A DNA stretch of 64,000 bases from Mycobacterium palustre (GTDB lineage: Bacteria > Actinomycetota > Actinomycetes > Mycobacteriales > Mycobacteriaceae), in the NCBI RefSeq assembly GCF_002101785.1, contig NZ_LQPJ01000102.1:92772-156771 (forward strand), given 5' to 3'. The notes under the pieces are model-generated. The model had not been told where the DNA came from. It did no database searches and saw nothing but the letters and a program-made list of their open reading frames with translations. Within the stretch, counting starts at the first letter, position 1. Each line of letters starts with the position of its first letter. Positions 34,918 through 43,470 of this stretch are shown piece after piece. The position numbers and the translations under genes are program-made.

Positions 34918-35754
34918 ATGCCACCGATCGATCACCCATTGAACCTCACCGCGCAAGCCATTTTGAACTACGCCAGTTGGGGGTTGACCGCGGTCATCCT
35001 CGTGTTGGCCGTCAGAATGGGAATGCGCGAGCGCACCCCCTTTTACGTGTTTATGGTGTTCGCCGCCGCGGTGGGGGCGTTCGGTGAGCCGCTCTACGAC
35101 GTGGCTTTTATGCTGTACTTCTACTCGACCCATGGGATGGTCACGCACTTCACCGCCTTCGATATCCCGCAGCCGATCTGGACACACAGCGGGTACGTCG
35201 TGCTGTACGCCGTGGCGGCCGTGTTCTTCGCCCGCGAAGTTTGGCGGGGAACGGTGACCCGCAGGAAGCTGTTCATCTTCGCCGGTATCGAATTGGCCAT
35301 GTCGGCCGCCTTCGAAATATTCGGCATCAACGCCGGCACTTACAGCTACTGGGGACCGCACGTATTGCGAATCTTCAACTACCCGTTGGTCATCGGGATT
35401 CTCGAGGCCGTTCAGGTCATCTGCTTTACCGTGGTGGCCGCGCAGCTGCGGGCCCGCGCCACCGCCTGGTGGCAGTTGCTCGGGCTGTTCGTGATTTTTC
35501 CGGTCACTTTCTTCGGAGCCAACTTCGGCGCCGGCATGCCCACGATCATCGCCCTGCACTCCAAGGGCACGTCGTCGGCGCTGATTATGGCGTGCACGCT
35601 GGCAAGCATCGCGTTGGCCGTGGCGCTGGTCGCGATAGCGGGGTTGTTCGTGCCCGGGCGTTCAGCCGGTGATCCCGAGCACCGCGCGGGCGGCGTCAGT
35701 AAGCAACTCCCGGAGCCGGTCCTCGGCCAATCCGATGCCGTGGAACAGCGTTGA
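34918..35754 (+). CDS. seven-transmembrane protein of unknown function
   Basis: A 278-residue protein from ATG 34918 with GGGG upstream; the very long open frame before it is a shadow of the LLM gene. About seven hydrophobic helices are visible, for example ASWGLTAVILVLAVRMG, PFYVFMVFAAAVGAFG and GYVVLYAVAAVFFA. Polar conserved-looking residues occur in GEPLYDVAFMLYFY, DIPQPIWTHSGY and NAGTYSYWGPH, suggesting a membrane enzyme or carotenoid/terpenoid-modifying protein. The family was not recognised. The last 93 bp overlap the end of the convergent TetR gene. Confidence 0.72.
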   Translation: MPPIDHPLNLTAQAILNYASWGLTAVILVLAVRMGMRERTPFYVFMVFAAAVGAFGEPLYDVAFMLYFYSTHGMVTHFTAFDIPQPIWTHSGYVVLYAVAAVFFAREVWRGTVTRRKLFIFAGIELAMSAAFEIFGINAGTYSYWGPHVLRIFNYPLVIGILEAVQVICFTVVAAQLRARATAWWQLLGLFVIFPVTFFGANFGAGMPTIIALHSKGTSSALIMACTLASIALAVALVAIAGLFVPGRSAGDPEHRAGGVSKQLPEPVLGQSDAVEQR

Positions 35755-36276
35755 CTGAATAGCCCCGATCGCGGCATGCACCACGGTGCGTGCGTCGGCG
35801 TCGCTGAGATCCTCGCGCAGTTCGTCGACCAAGTGGACCCACTCCTCAAGGTAGAGCCGCTGTTTGCGGCGCAGTCGGCGTCGATCCTCACCCGGCAGGT
35901 TATTGATCTCGTTGTGGTATACCTGCGCCAATTCCCGGTCGCTGACCACGAATTCGACTTGGCCGGCGATCAGTTGGTCGAGTGCCCGGGCGAGGTCGCT
36001 GGTGGTCTGCAGAATTTGCTGCTCGTCGCGCAATAAGTCATCGATGACCCGGTCGAACAGTGCGACAAGAACCGCCGACTTGCTATCAAAGTGGCGGTAA
36101 ACACCCGATCCGGTGATTCCTGCCGCCGAACCGATCTCGGACATCGACACCGCGTGATACCCCTTGCGCGCCACGAGGTCCGCAGCGGCGGCCATGATTC
36201 GGGCCTTGCGTTCCGGGTCACGGGTGCGCGCGGGGGTCGGTGCGTCACCTGCTGCCCCTGCAACGATGATCCTCAC
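35662..36276 (-). CDS. TetR family transcriptional regulator
   Basis: A 204-residue protein from GTG 36276. The helix-turn-helix (about 22-70) has RKARIMAAAADLVARKGYHAVSMSEIG, then AAGITGSGVYRHFDSKSAVLVALF, the TetR YRHF core. The C-terminal ligand domain ends AVHAAIGAIQSTLFHGIGL. It converges on the 7-TM gene and overlaps it by 93 bp. The target is unknown. The divergent gap to regulator 3 (36277-36451) and the 7-TM/LLM promoter are the nearest options. Confidence 0.88.
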   Translation of the reverse strand: MRIIVAGAAGDAPTPARTRDPERKARIMAAAADLVARKGYHAVSMSEIGSAAGITGSGVYRHFDSKSAVLVALFDRVIDDLLRDEQQILQTTSDLARALDQLIAGQVEFVVSDRELAQVYHNEINNLPGEDRRRLRRKQRLYLEEWVHLVDELREDLSDADARTVVHAAIGAIQSTLFHGIGLAEDRLRELLTDAARAVLGITG

Positions 36277-36451
36277 CTCCGATGTGATGGCGGTCGACGC
36301 GATGCTATATGGGCTGTAATCGCTGATACATCCACCTATGGTTCAACATGTCCGCGGCGGATACCGCATGCAACGCTCTGCGTAAGTTCTGCACGACATT
36401 GGCGCCGGCAGCCTGCTGCTGTCAGCGCATCTCCCGCCGGAAGGAACTGCC

Positions 36452-37651
36452 CTACCCCTGGTCCGACTGCGTTCTACCGCGCGCTTGTCGGGCCCGGTGG
36501 TACTTGACAACAGCTTCCGTCCGGTTGGAGGCACCCAATTTGCGAAGGATGTGCTTGACGTGGGACTTCACCGTCCCCTCCGTGACGAACAGCGATGCGG
36601 CGACCTGGGCGTTCGTCTTGCCGGCCGCGATCGCGCGCAGGACCTCTGCTTCCCGGGAGCTCAGCTCACTCAGCAAGTGACTGTCGTCATCGCCGCCACC
36701 CAGCGGCGCCGACGGATCCAGGCCGATAAGGTCGTCCACCTGAGACAGCACTGGTGCTGCCGATTCGATCACGTCAAGGGTGAAGTCGTCGGCTAGTGAA
36801 CCTGCGCGCCGCATGTGTTCCTCCGCCGCCTGGCGCATAGCCCGGAGTCGACCTGCCATTAGATTGCGCTCGAAGGCCAGCCCGAGGCCCGCGGCGAACA
36901 ATCCCAGGACGTCCCGGTCGAACTCTGTTACGCCATGTGCGTGGGTGTGCCGGTCTGCGTGCACCAGGCCGATCGGCTTGCCCCAGCAGAACACAGGTGC
37001 CGCCACATAGGCCGCGGTCTGGGTTACCGCGACCAGTTCGGGATGGACATGGGGGTCGCTCTGCGGGTCGGCGACCAAGATGGGGGAGCCGCGCCGAACC
37101 ATCTCCGATTCAACTAGCGGGTTGACCAGTTGCCGAGGGTGCGCGAGGCCCGCTTCGACCATTTTCGATGCCATCTCCTGGTCCGCCCCGGCGAAGGCCG
37201 AGCAGGTCACCCACCACCCGTTTTGAATGCGGGAGAAGAGCACCCGGGAAAAGCCCATCCGGTACACCTCGGTCGGGATGCGCTCGACCAGCGTGGCAGC
37301 CGAGGTCGCGGTGCGAAGTCCGTTGAGCGCATTCTGCGCGCTCTCCACCTGCTGGGACTGCAGCTTTAAGAGCGCATCTTTGAGTGCAACCTGGGTCTGT
37401 TCGGCCCGGAGTGCCAGTGCCGCCAAGGACGTTTGATCGCCGATGTTCCGCGTCACGCTGGTGAGTTCGAGCCGGCGGGTCAGGGCTTGGCGCGCCGCCG
37501 ACAACGCGGCGTCAGCAGCATGAGTTTCAGGCCTGGGTTGGGCTGGGCAGAGATCGTCGACCCCGACCAGCTGTTCGGTCGTTCGCACGATTTCCCAGGC
37601 CTGCTCGATGCAGTCAAATACGTCGGGGGCCGACTGTACGAGCTGGCTCAT
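36452..37651 (-). CDS. GAF-domain LuxR-type transcriptional regulator 3
   Basis: A 399-residue protein. The N-terminal helical region (1-120) includes a stretch of heptad-like Ala/Leu/Gln residues, which suggests a coiled coil. The GAF-like domain (about 125-275) has VAAPVFCWGKPIGLVHADR and FAAGLGLAFERNLMAGRLRAMRQAAEEH. The LuxR helix-turn-helix spans 328-384. Its HTH is almost identical to that of regulator 4 (EGTVKSHVKHILRKLGASNRTEAV in both). It diverges from the MenB-like gene, and a FadR-type operator lies between them. Confidence 0.88.
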   Translation of the reverse strand: MSQLVQSAPDVFDCIEQAWEIVRTTEQLVGVDDLCPAQPRPETHAADAALSAARQALTRRLELTSVTRNIGDQTSLAALALRAEQTQVALKDALLKLQSQQVESAQNALNGLRTATSAATLVERIPTEVYRMGFSRVLFSRIQNGWWVTCSAFAGADQEMASKMVEAGLAHPRQLVNPLVESEMVRRGSPILVADPQSDPHVHPELVAVTQTAAYVAAPVFCWGKPIGLVHADRHTHAHGVTEFDRDVLGLFAAGLGLAFERNLMAGRLRAMRQAAEEHMRRAGSLADDFTLDVIESAAPVLSQVDDLIGLDPSAPLGGGDDDSHLLSELSSREAEVLRAIAAGKTNAQVAASLFVTEGTVKSHVKHILRKLGASNRTEAVVKYHRARQARGRTQSDQG

Positions 37652-37780
37652 CCAACCTCCTCCCGTGCCACGTTCGCGCAGTACGACCAGCGCCGCCAGC
37701 GCGTCGATGACCTGCGAAGACTAGTATATGTGACCTGCACCACTTCGTAGCCCAAAAGGATTAGGCAGCATTAATGATTA

Positions 37781-37797
37781 CTATGGTCAGACCATAG
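37781..37797. promoter_or_regulatory. FadR-type operator CTATGGTCAGACCATAG
   Basis: A perfect 17-bp palindrome (centre A at 37789) lies between regulator 3 and the MenB-like gene, 126 bp before the latter's start. It is one of five sites with the TGGTCAGACCA-type core in the window. The core matches the TGGTNNNACCA form known for E. coli FadR. The GntR/FCD protein at 56332 is the expected reader. Confidence 0.75.
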
Positions 37798-37922
37798 CAA
37801 GTCGCCTCACGACGCAGGGCTCATTCGCTGCCATGCTTCTCGGCGTGGTGCATTTTTGTCCGCTAAAAGGTGGGGTTTCACCCGATGGTGTCCTGTCGCA
37901 AAGCCGCGCCTAGATTCACACC

Positions 37923-38837
37923 GTGACCGATAACCCGTTCGACCCGTCGCTGTGGCAGCTTATCGAGGGCTTCGAGGAACTCACCGACATCACCTATCAC
38001 CGGCATGTGCTCGACGGTGTTAAGCAACCTACTGTCCGGGTCGCATTCAACCGGCCGCATGTCCGTAATGCGTTTCGTCCGCACAGCGTCGACGAGTTGT
38101 ATCGCGCGCTCGACCATGCGCGGATGTCTCCAGACGTCGGTGTGGTGCTGCTGACCGGCAACGGGCCTTCCCCAAAGGACGGCGGTTGGGCGTTCTGTTC
38201 CGGTGGTGATCAACGCATCCGCGGACGCAGCGGCTATCAGTACGCCTCCGGAGAAACAGCCGACACCGTCGATGCCGCACGCGCCGGGCGGCTGCACATC
38301 ATGGAGGTTCAGCGGTTGATCAGGTTCATGCCCAAGGTGGTGATCTGCCTGGTCAGCGGGTGGGCAGCCGGTGGCGGCCACAGCCTGCACGTGACGTGCG
38401 ACCTGACCTTAGCCAGCCGCCAACATGCCCGGTTCAAGCAGACGGACGCCGACGTCGGCAGCTTCGACGGCGGCTACGGCAGTGCCTACCTCGCTAAGCA
38501 GGTGGGGCAGAAGTTCGCCCGCGAGATCTTCTTCCTGGGCGAGTCCTACACCGCCGAGCAGATGCACGAGATGGGCGCGGTCAACCGCGTCGTCGACCAT
38601 GCCGAGTTGGAAACCGTCGGCCTTCAGTGGGCTGCGGCGATCAACGCCAAATCCCCCCAGGCCCAACGCATGCTCAAATTCGCGTTCAACCTGCTCGACG
38701 ACGGACTCGTCGGCCAGCAAATCTTTGCCAGCGAGGCGACTCGGCTGGCCTACATGACCGACGAGGCCGTCGAGGGCCGTGACGCCTTTCTGGAGAAACG
38801 GGCGCCGGACTGGAGCCGGTTCCCCCGCTACTTCTAG
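37923..38837 (+). CDS. MenB-type enoyl-CoA hydratase/ring-closing or ring-opening crotonase
   Basis: A 304-residue crotonase from GTG 37923. It closely resembles mycobacterial 1,4-dihydroxy-2-naphthoyl-CoA synthase (MenB) as I remember it: TGNGPSPKDGGWAFCSGGDQ, the GRSGYQYASG insert, VSGWAAGGGHSLHV, DADVGSFDGGYGSAYLA. The residues equivalent to M. tuberculosis MenB Asp185, Asp192 and Tyr287 are present as Asp175, Asp182 and Tyr277. No other menaquinone gene is nearby. The gene sits behind a FadR-type operator among catabolic genes. Options are a second MenB, or a hydrolase like BadI (a MenB relative) that opens a 2-ketocyclohexane-type ring. The fold is certain; the role is not. Confidence 0.9.
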   Translation: MTDNPFDPSLWQLIEGFEELTDITYHRHVLDGVKQPTVRVAFNRPHVRNAFRPHSVDELYRALDHARMSPDVGVVLLTGNGPSPKDGGWAFCSGGDQRIRGRSGYQYASGETADTVDAARAGRLHIMEVQRLIRFMPKVVICLVSGWAAGGGHSLHVTCDLTLASRQHARFKQTDADVGSFDGGYGSAYLAKQVGQKFAREIFFLGESYTAEQMHEMGAVNRVVDHAELETVGLQWAAAINAKSPQAQRMLKFAFNLLDDGLVGQQIFASEATRLAYMTDEAVEGRDAFLEKRAPDWSRFPRYF

Positions 38838-38876
38838 AAACCTCAACCGGCTCCCTATCTCATTTCGGATCCCAAT

Positions 38877-38892
38877 ACACCCCTTGAGGGAG
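38877..38892. promoter_or_regulatory. C/G palindrome ACACCCCTTGAGGGAG
   Basis: CCCCT-TGA-GGGA lies 70-85 bp before the NDMA-dependent alcohol dehydrogenase start, in the 124-bp gap after the MenB-like gene. It resembles the sites at 32446, 34845 and 62392, with a spacer one base shorter. It may make the alcohol dehydrogenase a separately regulated transcript. Confidence 0.45.
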
Positions 38893-38961
38893 ATGCCTGC
38901 GCAGTGCCGATCGGGTGACGATTGCGATCGAGACGTCTCGGCATTGGACGAAAGGTGCGCT

Positions 38962-40068
38962 GTGCGGACTAAGGCCGCGGTCCTGTGGGGGACCAATGAG
39001 AAGTGGCAGGTCGAAGAGGTCGAGCTTGATCCTCCCAAGGAGGGCGAGGTTCTGATCAAGCTCGTCGCCAGCGGATTGTGTCATTCCGACTACCACCTGG
39101 TGACTGGAGACATTCCAGTTCCACTGCCCTTCGTCGGCGGCCATGAAGGGGCCGGCATTATTGCCGGGGTGGGGCCAGGCGTCACGGAGGTCGCCGAGGG
39201 CGACTCAGTGGTGCTCAGCTTCTTGCCGGCGTGCGGGCGGTGCTCGCACTGTGCGCGCGGTATGACGAACCTGTGCGACCTCGGCGCCCATGTCATCCAG
39301 GGCCCGCAGCTGGACGGCACCTACCGTTTCCACGCGCGCGGCAAGGATCTGGGACAAATGTGCCTTCTGGGGTCGTTCGCCGAGTACACCGTTGCGCCCA
39401 CGGCTTCGGTCGTCAAAGTTGACCAGGGCAGTCCGCTGGACCGCGCCGCGGTGATCGGCTGCTGCGTTCCCACCGGGTACGGCAGCATCGTGAACACGGC
39501 CGGGGTGCGCCCCGGTGACGCCGTCGCGGTCATGGGGATCGGGGGCATCGGCGCCAACGCACTCCAGGGAGCCAAACGTGCGGGCGCCCGGTTCATTGTG
39601 GCGATCGACCCGGTCGAGTACAAACGCAAGAAGGCGCTCGAGTTCGGTGCCACCCACACCGTTGCTGATGTCGCCGAGGCGCAGACATTGATCACCGAGT
39701 TGACGCGTGGCGTCATGGCTGACGCATGCGTGATAACGACCGATCATGCCGAGGGCGCTTACGTGGCTGAAGCTTTGAGCCTCGTCGGCCGCCGCGGCAA
39801 GGTCGTCGTCACCGCTATCGGCCATCCCACCGAAATGACCATGAGCGGGTCGCTGTTCGAGCTCATGCTCTACGAGAAGTCAATCCACGGCTCGTTGTTC
39901 GGCTCATCAAACCCCCGCCACGACATCCCGCGCTACCTCGAGATGTATGCACTCGGCGAGTTGAAGCTCGACGAGTTGATCACTCGGGAATACGCCCTGG
40001 ACGATATCAATCAGGGCTATGAGGACATGTTGTCGGGCCGCAACATTCGTGGACTGATCCGCTTCTAG
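38962..40068 (+). CDS. NDMA-dependent zinc alcohol dehydrogenase
   Basis: A 368-residue medium-chain dehydrogenase from GTG 38962 (AAAGG 10 bases upstream). It has GLCHSDYHLVTGDIP and GGHEGAG for the catalytic zinc, and CGRCSHCARGMTNLC for the structural zinc (four Cys). The Rossmann motif is GIGGIGANALQGAKRAG. The layout matches the actinobacterial nicotinoprotein type (TIGR03989), where tightly bound NAD is re-oxidised by another carrier or, in vitro, by NDMA. It probably oxidises a primary alcohol; the aldehyde dehydrogenase encoded at 41315 would take the next step. Confidence 0.92.
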   Translation: MRTKAAVLWGTNEKWQVEEVELDPPKEGEVLIKLVASGLCHSDYHLVTGDIPVPLPFVGGHEGAGIIAGVGPGVTEVAEGDSVVLSFLPACGRCSHCARGMTNLCDLGAHVIQGPQLDGTYRFHARGKDLGQMCLLGSFAEYTVAPTASVVKVDQGSPLDRAAVIGCCVPTGYGSIVNTAGVRPGDAVAVMGIGGIGANALQGAKRAGARFIVAIDPVEYKRKKALEFGATHTVADVAEAQTLITELTRGVMADACVITTDHAEGAYVAEALSLVGRRGKVVVTAIGHPTEMTMSGSLFELMLYEKSIHGSLFGSSNPRHDIPRYLEMYALGELKLDELITREYALDDINQGYEDMLSGRNIRGLIRF

Positions 40069-40141
40069 CGGTCGCAAGTCCTTTGCGAAGGGGTCGCCAG
40101 ATGCGAGCGCCCGCTTATGAATGAAACTGTGGTGGTGTCGG

Positions 40142-41293
40142 TCAGCCGGCTTTGGCGGGTCCGGCGCCCGCCATAAGCTGGTGACAGCGCGCCACCGCTT
40201 CGGTCCGGTTGCTCGCGCCGAGCTTCCGCAAGATGTGCTTTACGTGCGACTTGACCGTGCCCTCGGTGACGAACAGCCCGTTGGCGATCTGGGCATTCGT
40301 CTTGCCGGAGGCAAGGTTTCGCAACACGTCCCATTCGCGGGGTGTCAGACGCTCGCCGCGCTCATCGCGTGGCGGGGGAGCTTGCGCCCTGCCTGTTCCA
40401 CCCTGTGCCGCAAGGCCAAGTTCGGCAATGTCGAGAACGTCGGCGGTGAAGTCGTCGGCTATTGCCTGGACTCCCGCCAGGTAATCGGTGGTCGCCTGAC
40501 GGACCGCCCGCAGCCGCTCCATCAGCTGGGCCCGCTCGATCGCCATACCGAGGCCCTCGGTGTACGTGCCCAATATGTAGCGATCGAAATTGTCTACGGC
40601 ACAGTCGGTATCGCGATCAGCATGCATCATCGCCACCGGAACTCCCCAGGCGGTGACCGGGGCGGCGACGTAGCTAATGGTCCGGCTGTACCGGACGAAT
40701 TCGGCGTGCACGCGAGGGTTCGACTGCGGATCGGCGACCACCATTGGCGTACCCCGGCGTACCATCTCACTTTCGATCAGTGGCCCGTTGAGGCGGCGTG
40801 GATTGGCACGGCCGATAGCGACAATTTCTTCGGCGAAGTCGGGATCATCAACTGCGAACGCGGTGCGAGCGAGCCAAATCCCTTGCTCGATTTTGGAAAA
40901 AAGGGCCCGCCGAAACCCGATCTGGCGTGCCTCGATTGGCGCGCGCTCGGCCAGGGCGGAGGTCGACGGCGCATTGCGCAGCCTGGACAGGGCCTCGCGG
41001 ACTCCGAGCACCTTCTCAGCACGTCGTTGGATCAGCCCATCCTTGACAGCTGCCTCGGCGGCAACGGTGTTCAGTACTAGGGCGGTGGCCTTGGCCCTGG
41101 GGATCCCCGTCGTTGCCTCGGCGCCTCCGTCGAGGGCCCGCATGAGTGCTTGCCGGGTTGTTTTCAGCGCGGTGTTGCTGGACTTCAGATCTCCGTGGGC
41201 CGGTAGTGGGCAGATTTCGTCCGTCGCAAGCAACTCGGCTGCAACACTGACGATCTCGCGGCTTCGTTCGATCGCTTCGTCGTGATCAGTCAT
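40142..41293 (-). CDS. GAF-domain LuxR-type transcriptional regulator 4
   Basis: About 383 residues from ATG 41293 (GTG at 41299 and 41314 are alternatives; AAAGGA lies upstream). N-terminal helical region, then a GAF-like domain with YVAAPVTAWGVPVAMMHADRD and YTEGLGMAIERAQLMERL. The helix-turn-helix lies at about 314-370, reading LTPREWDVLRNLASGKTNAQIAN and EGTVKSHVKHILRKLGASNR. It is downstream of the aldehyde dehydrogenase on the same strand (21-bp gap) and converges on the alcohol dehydrogenase. It is a good candidate activator of these two oxidation genes. Confidence 0.88.
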   Translation of the reverse strand: MTDHDEAIERSREIVSVAAELLATDEICPLPAHGDLKSSNTALKTTRQALMRALDGGAEATTGIPRAKATALVLNTVAAEAAVKDGLIQRRAEKVLGVREALSRLRNAPSTSALAERAPIEARQIGFRRALFSKIEQGIWLARTAFAVDDPDFAEEIVAIGRANPRRLNGPLIESEMVRRGTPMVVADPQSNPRVHAEFVRYSRTISYVAAPVTAWGVPVAMMHADRDTDCAVDNFDRYILGTYTEGLGMAIERAQLMERLRAVRQATTDYLAGVQAIADDFTADVLDIAELGLAAQGGTGRAQAPPPRDERGERLTPREWDVLRNLASGKTNAQIANGLFVTEGTVKSHVKHILRKLGASNRTEAVARCHQLMAGAGPAKAG

Positions 41294-41314
41294 AGACACC
41301 GTTGTCCTTTCCAC

Positions 41315-42763
41315 TCAAGCCGGCGGCAGGTAGATCGTCTTGTAAACCTGGTATGCGTGCAGGCCCTCGGGTCCGAGTTCTCGGCCCATGCCGCTGTCCT
41401 TGATACCGCCGAACGGCGCGACGGGCTCGTTGACGTAGTGGTTGACGCCGACCGTGCCCGAACGCACCTTGCGTGCGACCTCAGTGGCGCGCCCGGCGTC
41501 GGAGGACCATACCGTTCCGCCGAGGCCGTAGGCGGAATCGTTGGCGATCGCGATGGCCTCGCTCTCGTCGCCGTAGGGGACGACCGACAACACCGGTCCG
41601 AAGATTTCTTCGCGGGAGATTGTCGCGTTGTTGTCAACGTCGGCAAACACTGTCGGCTCCACGAACCAGCCCTGGTCAAAACCCGGCGGTCGCGAGCCGC
41701 CCGTAGTCAGCCGGCCTTCCAGCTTCCCCTTCGCGATGTATCCTTCCACGCGCTCGCGCTGACGGCTCGACACCAGCGGGCCGATTTTGGTTTTGGGGTC
41801 CAAGGGGTCGCCGATAGTGAGCGAGCGAGCCAAATCGGTAATGGTGTCTACGATTTCGGTGTATCGACTGCGCGGAGCGAGTACCCGGGTGCTGAGCCAG
41901 CAAATCTGCCCGTTGTTGAGCAACGTGGCTCCGAAGAAGGATTCGATCGACGCACCTAGATCCGCGTCATCGAGCACGATGGCCGCCGACTTGCCGCCGA
42001 GCTCCAGTGTTACCGGACGAAGCAATCGACCACACGTTTCAGCGATGGCCCGGCCGGTGGTGGTCGATCCGGTGAAAGAGATTTTGTCGATGCCGGGATG
42101 AGACACGAGGTAGGCGCCGATGTCAGCGCCGCCGGGCACGACATTGAGGACACCGGCCGGCAGTCCGGCGGCCACGGCGGCCTCTGCCATCAGGAAGGCG
42201 TCGAGCACGGTTTGCTCTGCAGGCTTGAGCACCACCGTGCAACCGGCGGCCAAGGCGGGCGCGACCTTGAGGAAAGAAATGCCCTGCGGAACATTCCACG
42301 GCACGATCGCGCCGACCACCCCGACAGGCTGTCGGGAGACCAACGAGGTGCCACCGAGCATGCCAGGGCGCTCTTCTTCAACAGGAGCACTGTTCATCAC
42401 GTCGCTGTAGTAGCGCAGCAGCAGGGGAGGGAAGATCGTTTCGAATTGCTGGGCCAACCAGATGGGCATGCCGTTCTGCATGGAGACCCGTGCCGCAGTC
42501 TCAGCACCGCGCGCGTCCAGCTCGGCGGCGAATTGCTCCAGCGCCTCGCCCCGCTGCTTCGGGTGCCAGGAGGCCCACCCGCCGGGTTCGTCAAACGCCG
42601 CCCTGGCAGCAGCCACCGCGGCGTCGACATCCGGCTCGCTTGCCCGCGGCACCGATCCGATCAACTCTTCGGTGGTCGGGGAATGCACAGCGATCGTGTC
42701 CGCCGTGGCGGGATGTGTCCATTGACCTCCGACGTAGAGCTCGCGGTAGTCGATCGCTGGCAT
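41315..42763 (-). CDS. aldehyde dehydrogenase 2
   Basis: A 482-residue aldehyde dehydrogenase with VPWNVPQG, catalytic Glu254 in LELGGKSAA and Cys288 in NNGQICWLSTR, EEIFGPVLSVVPYG and PFGGIKDSGMGRELG. It oxidises an aldehyde to an acid with NAD(P). With the alcohol dehydrogenase at 38962 it would complete alcohol-to-acid oxidation. A FadR-type operator (42860-42876) is 97 bp upstream, so the gene probably belongs to the GntR regulon. Confidence 0.92.
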   Translation of the reverse strand: MPAIDYRELYVGGQWTHPATADTIAVHSPTTEELIGSVPRASEPDVDAAVAAARAAFDEPGGWASWHPKQRGEALEQFAAELDARGAETAARVSMQNGMPIWLAQQFETIFPPLLLRYYSDVMNSAPVEEERPGMLGGTSLVSRQPVGVVGAIVPWNVPQGISFLKVAPALAAGCTVVLKPAEQTVLDAFLMAEAAVAAGLPAGVLNVVPGGADIGAYLVSHPGIDKISFTGSTTTGRAIAETCGRLLRPVTLELGGKSAAIVLDDADLGASIESFFGATLLNNGQICWLSTRVLAPRSRYTEIVDTITDLARSLTIGDPLDPKTKIGPLVSSRQRERVEGYIAKGKLEGRLTTGGSRPPGFDQGWFVEPTVFADVDNNATISREEIFGPVLSVVPYGDESEAIAIANDSAYGLGGTVWSSDAGRATEVARKVRSGTVGVNHYVNEPVAPFGGIKDSGMGRELGPEGLHAYQVYKTIYLPPA

Positions 42764-42859
42764 TTAGCCTCCTCGTCAGTGACGCAGTGCGAACTGTGGT
42801 GACTATGTGATAGCTGTCACGTACAGGGTGATCGCGCCAACATGCAAGTTCAATTGTTA

Positions 42860-42876
42860 TTATGGTCAGACCATAA
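42860..42876. promoter_or_regulatory. FadR-type operator TTATGGTCAGACCATAA
   Basis: A perfect 17-bp palindrome (centre A at 42868) lies in the divergent gap between aldehyde dehydrogenase 2 and the oxidase III/IV-ScoAB unit. It is the best match to the consensus of the five sites. Confidence 0.8.
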
Positions 42877-43470
42877 AGTTCACCCTGTTGAGGTACCTCT
42901 AAAGGGCGAGGCCCCGGATCGTCAGGGCCGTTGCATCGTGGGTGATGCCCGGTGCTCGAACCGAACCCGAGCAGCGACGGACGGAACGTCGTGGATTAGG
43001 GGCGGGAAGGGCCCCACGCCGGACGACCGAAGCCGGTCTTGCCGGCGCCCGGCGTCAAACTACTACGCCCTGGCCCCGCACGCGAGAAATCCGATGCGCG
43101 ATAACGCGTCTTCAGCCTCGGCGACAAGCCGCCGCACCGTCCTGCAACGCATCGTCGCCCTCACCGCCGCCATCGCTTTTGACCGGTGAGTGGCAACGAT
43201 ATGGGCGGCACGGGCGGTTCGTCAGCTCGCGACCTTGTGACTATCGCGCAGGACTTCGGCCCGATCCCCGCGATGCCGCCGGTTTCCCCCAGAAGGGGCA
43301 GCAATGGTGCCCCTAGGGGCGAAGCACTGGCTGCGGTGCTAGGGCGAGGATGGCAGGAATCCACGCGCACACAGCGCGTGACACTTGGAGTGCCCGATGA
43401 CGATGGATGCCGACGTTGGCTGCTCTGCCGTTGCCGCAGCGTACCGCGCGCCGGTGGCCGGATAGTCGCC
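42877..43470. other. long intergenic region with C/G palindromes and a short leader ORF
   Basis: About 590 bp without a supported gene. The open frame that joins the oxidase III gene from 43186 does not resemble the family. Sites seen are TCCCCCAGAAGGGGCA (43285-43300) and the perfect palindrome GCCCCTAGGGGC (43309-43320). A 22-codon ORF from ATG 43397 with TTGGAG upstream (TMDADVGCSAVAAAYRAPVAG) ends just before GTG 43471. This could be a leader peptide or the displaced start of a frameshifted oxidase gene. Confidence 0.45.

Noticed and set aside
42842..43316. Plus-strand ORFs in the gap before the COX3-like gene
   Set aside because: Low-complexity Arg/Ser/Thr/Pro composition and no ribosome site; kept as intergenic.
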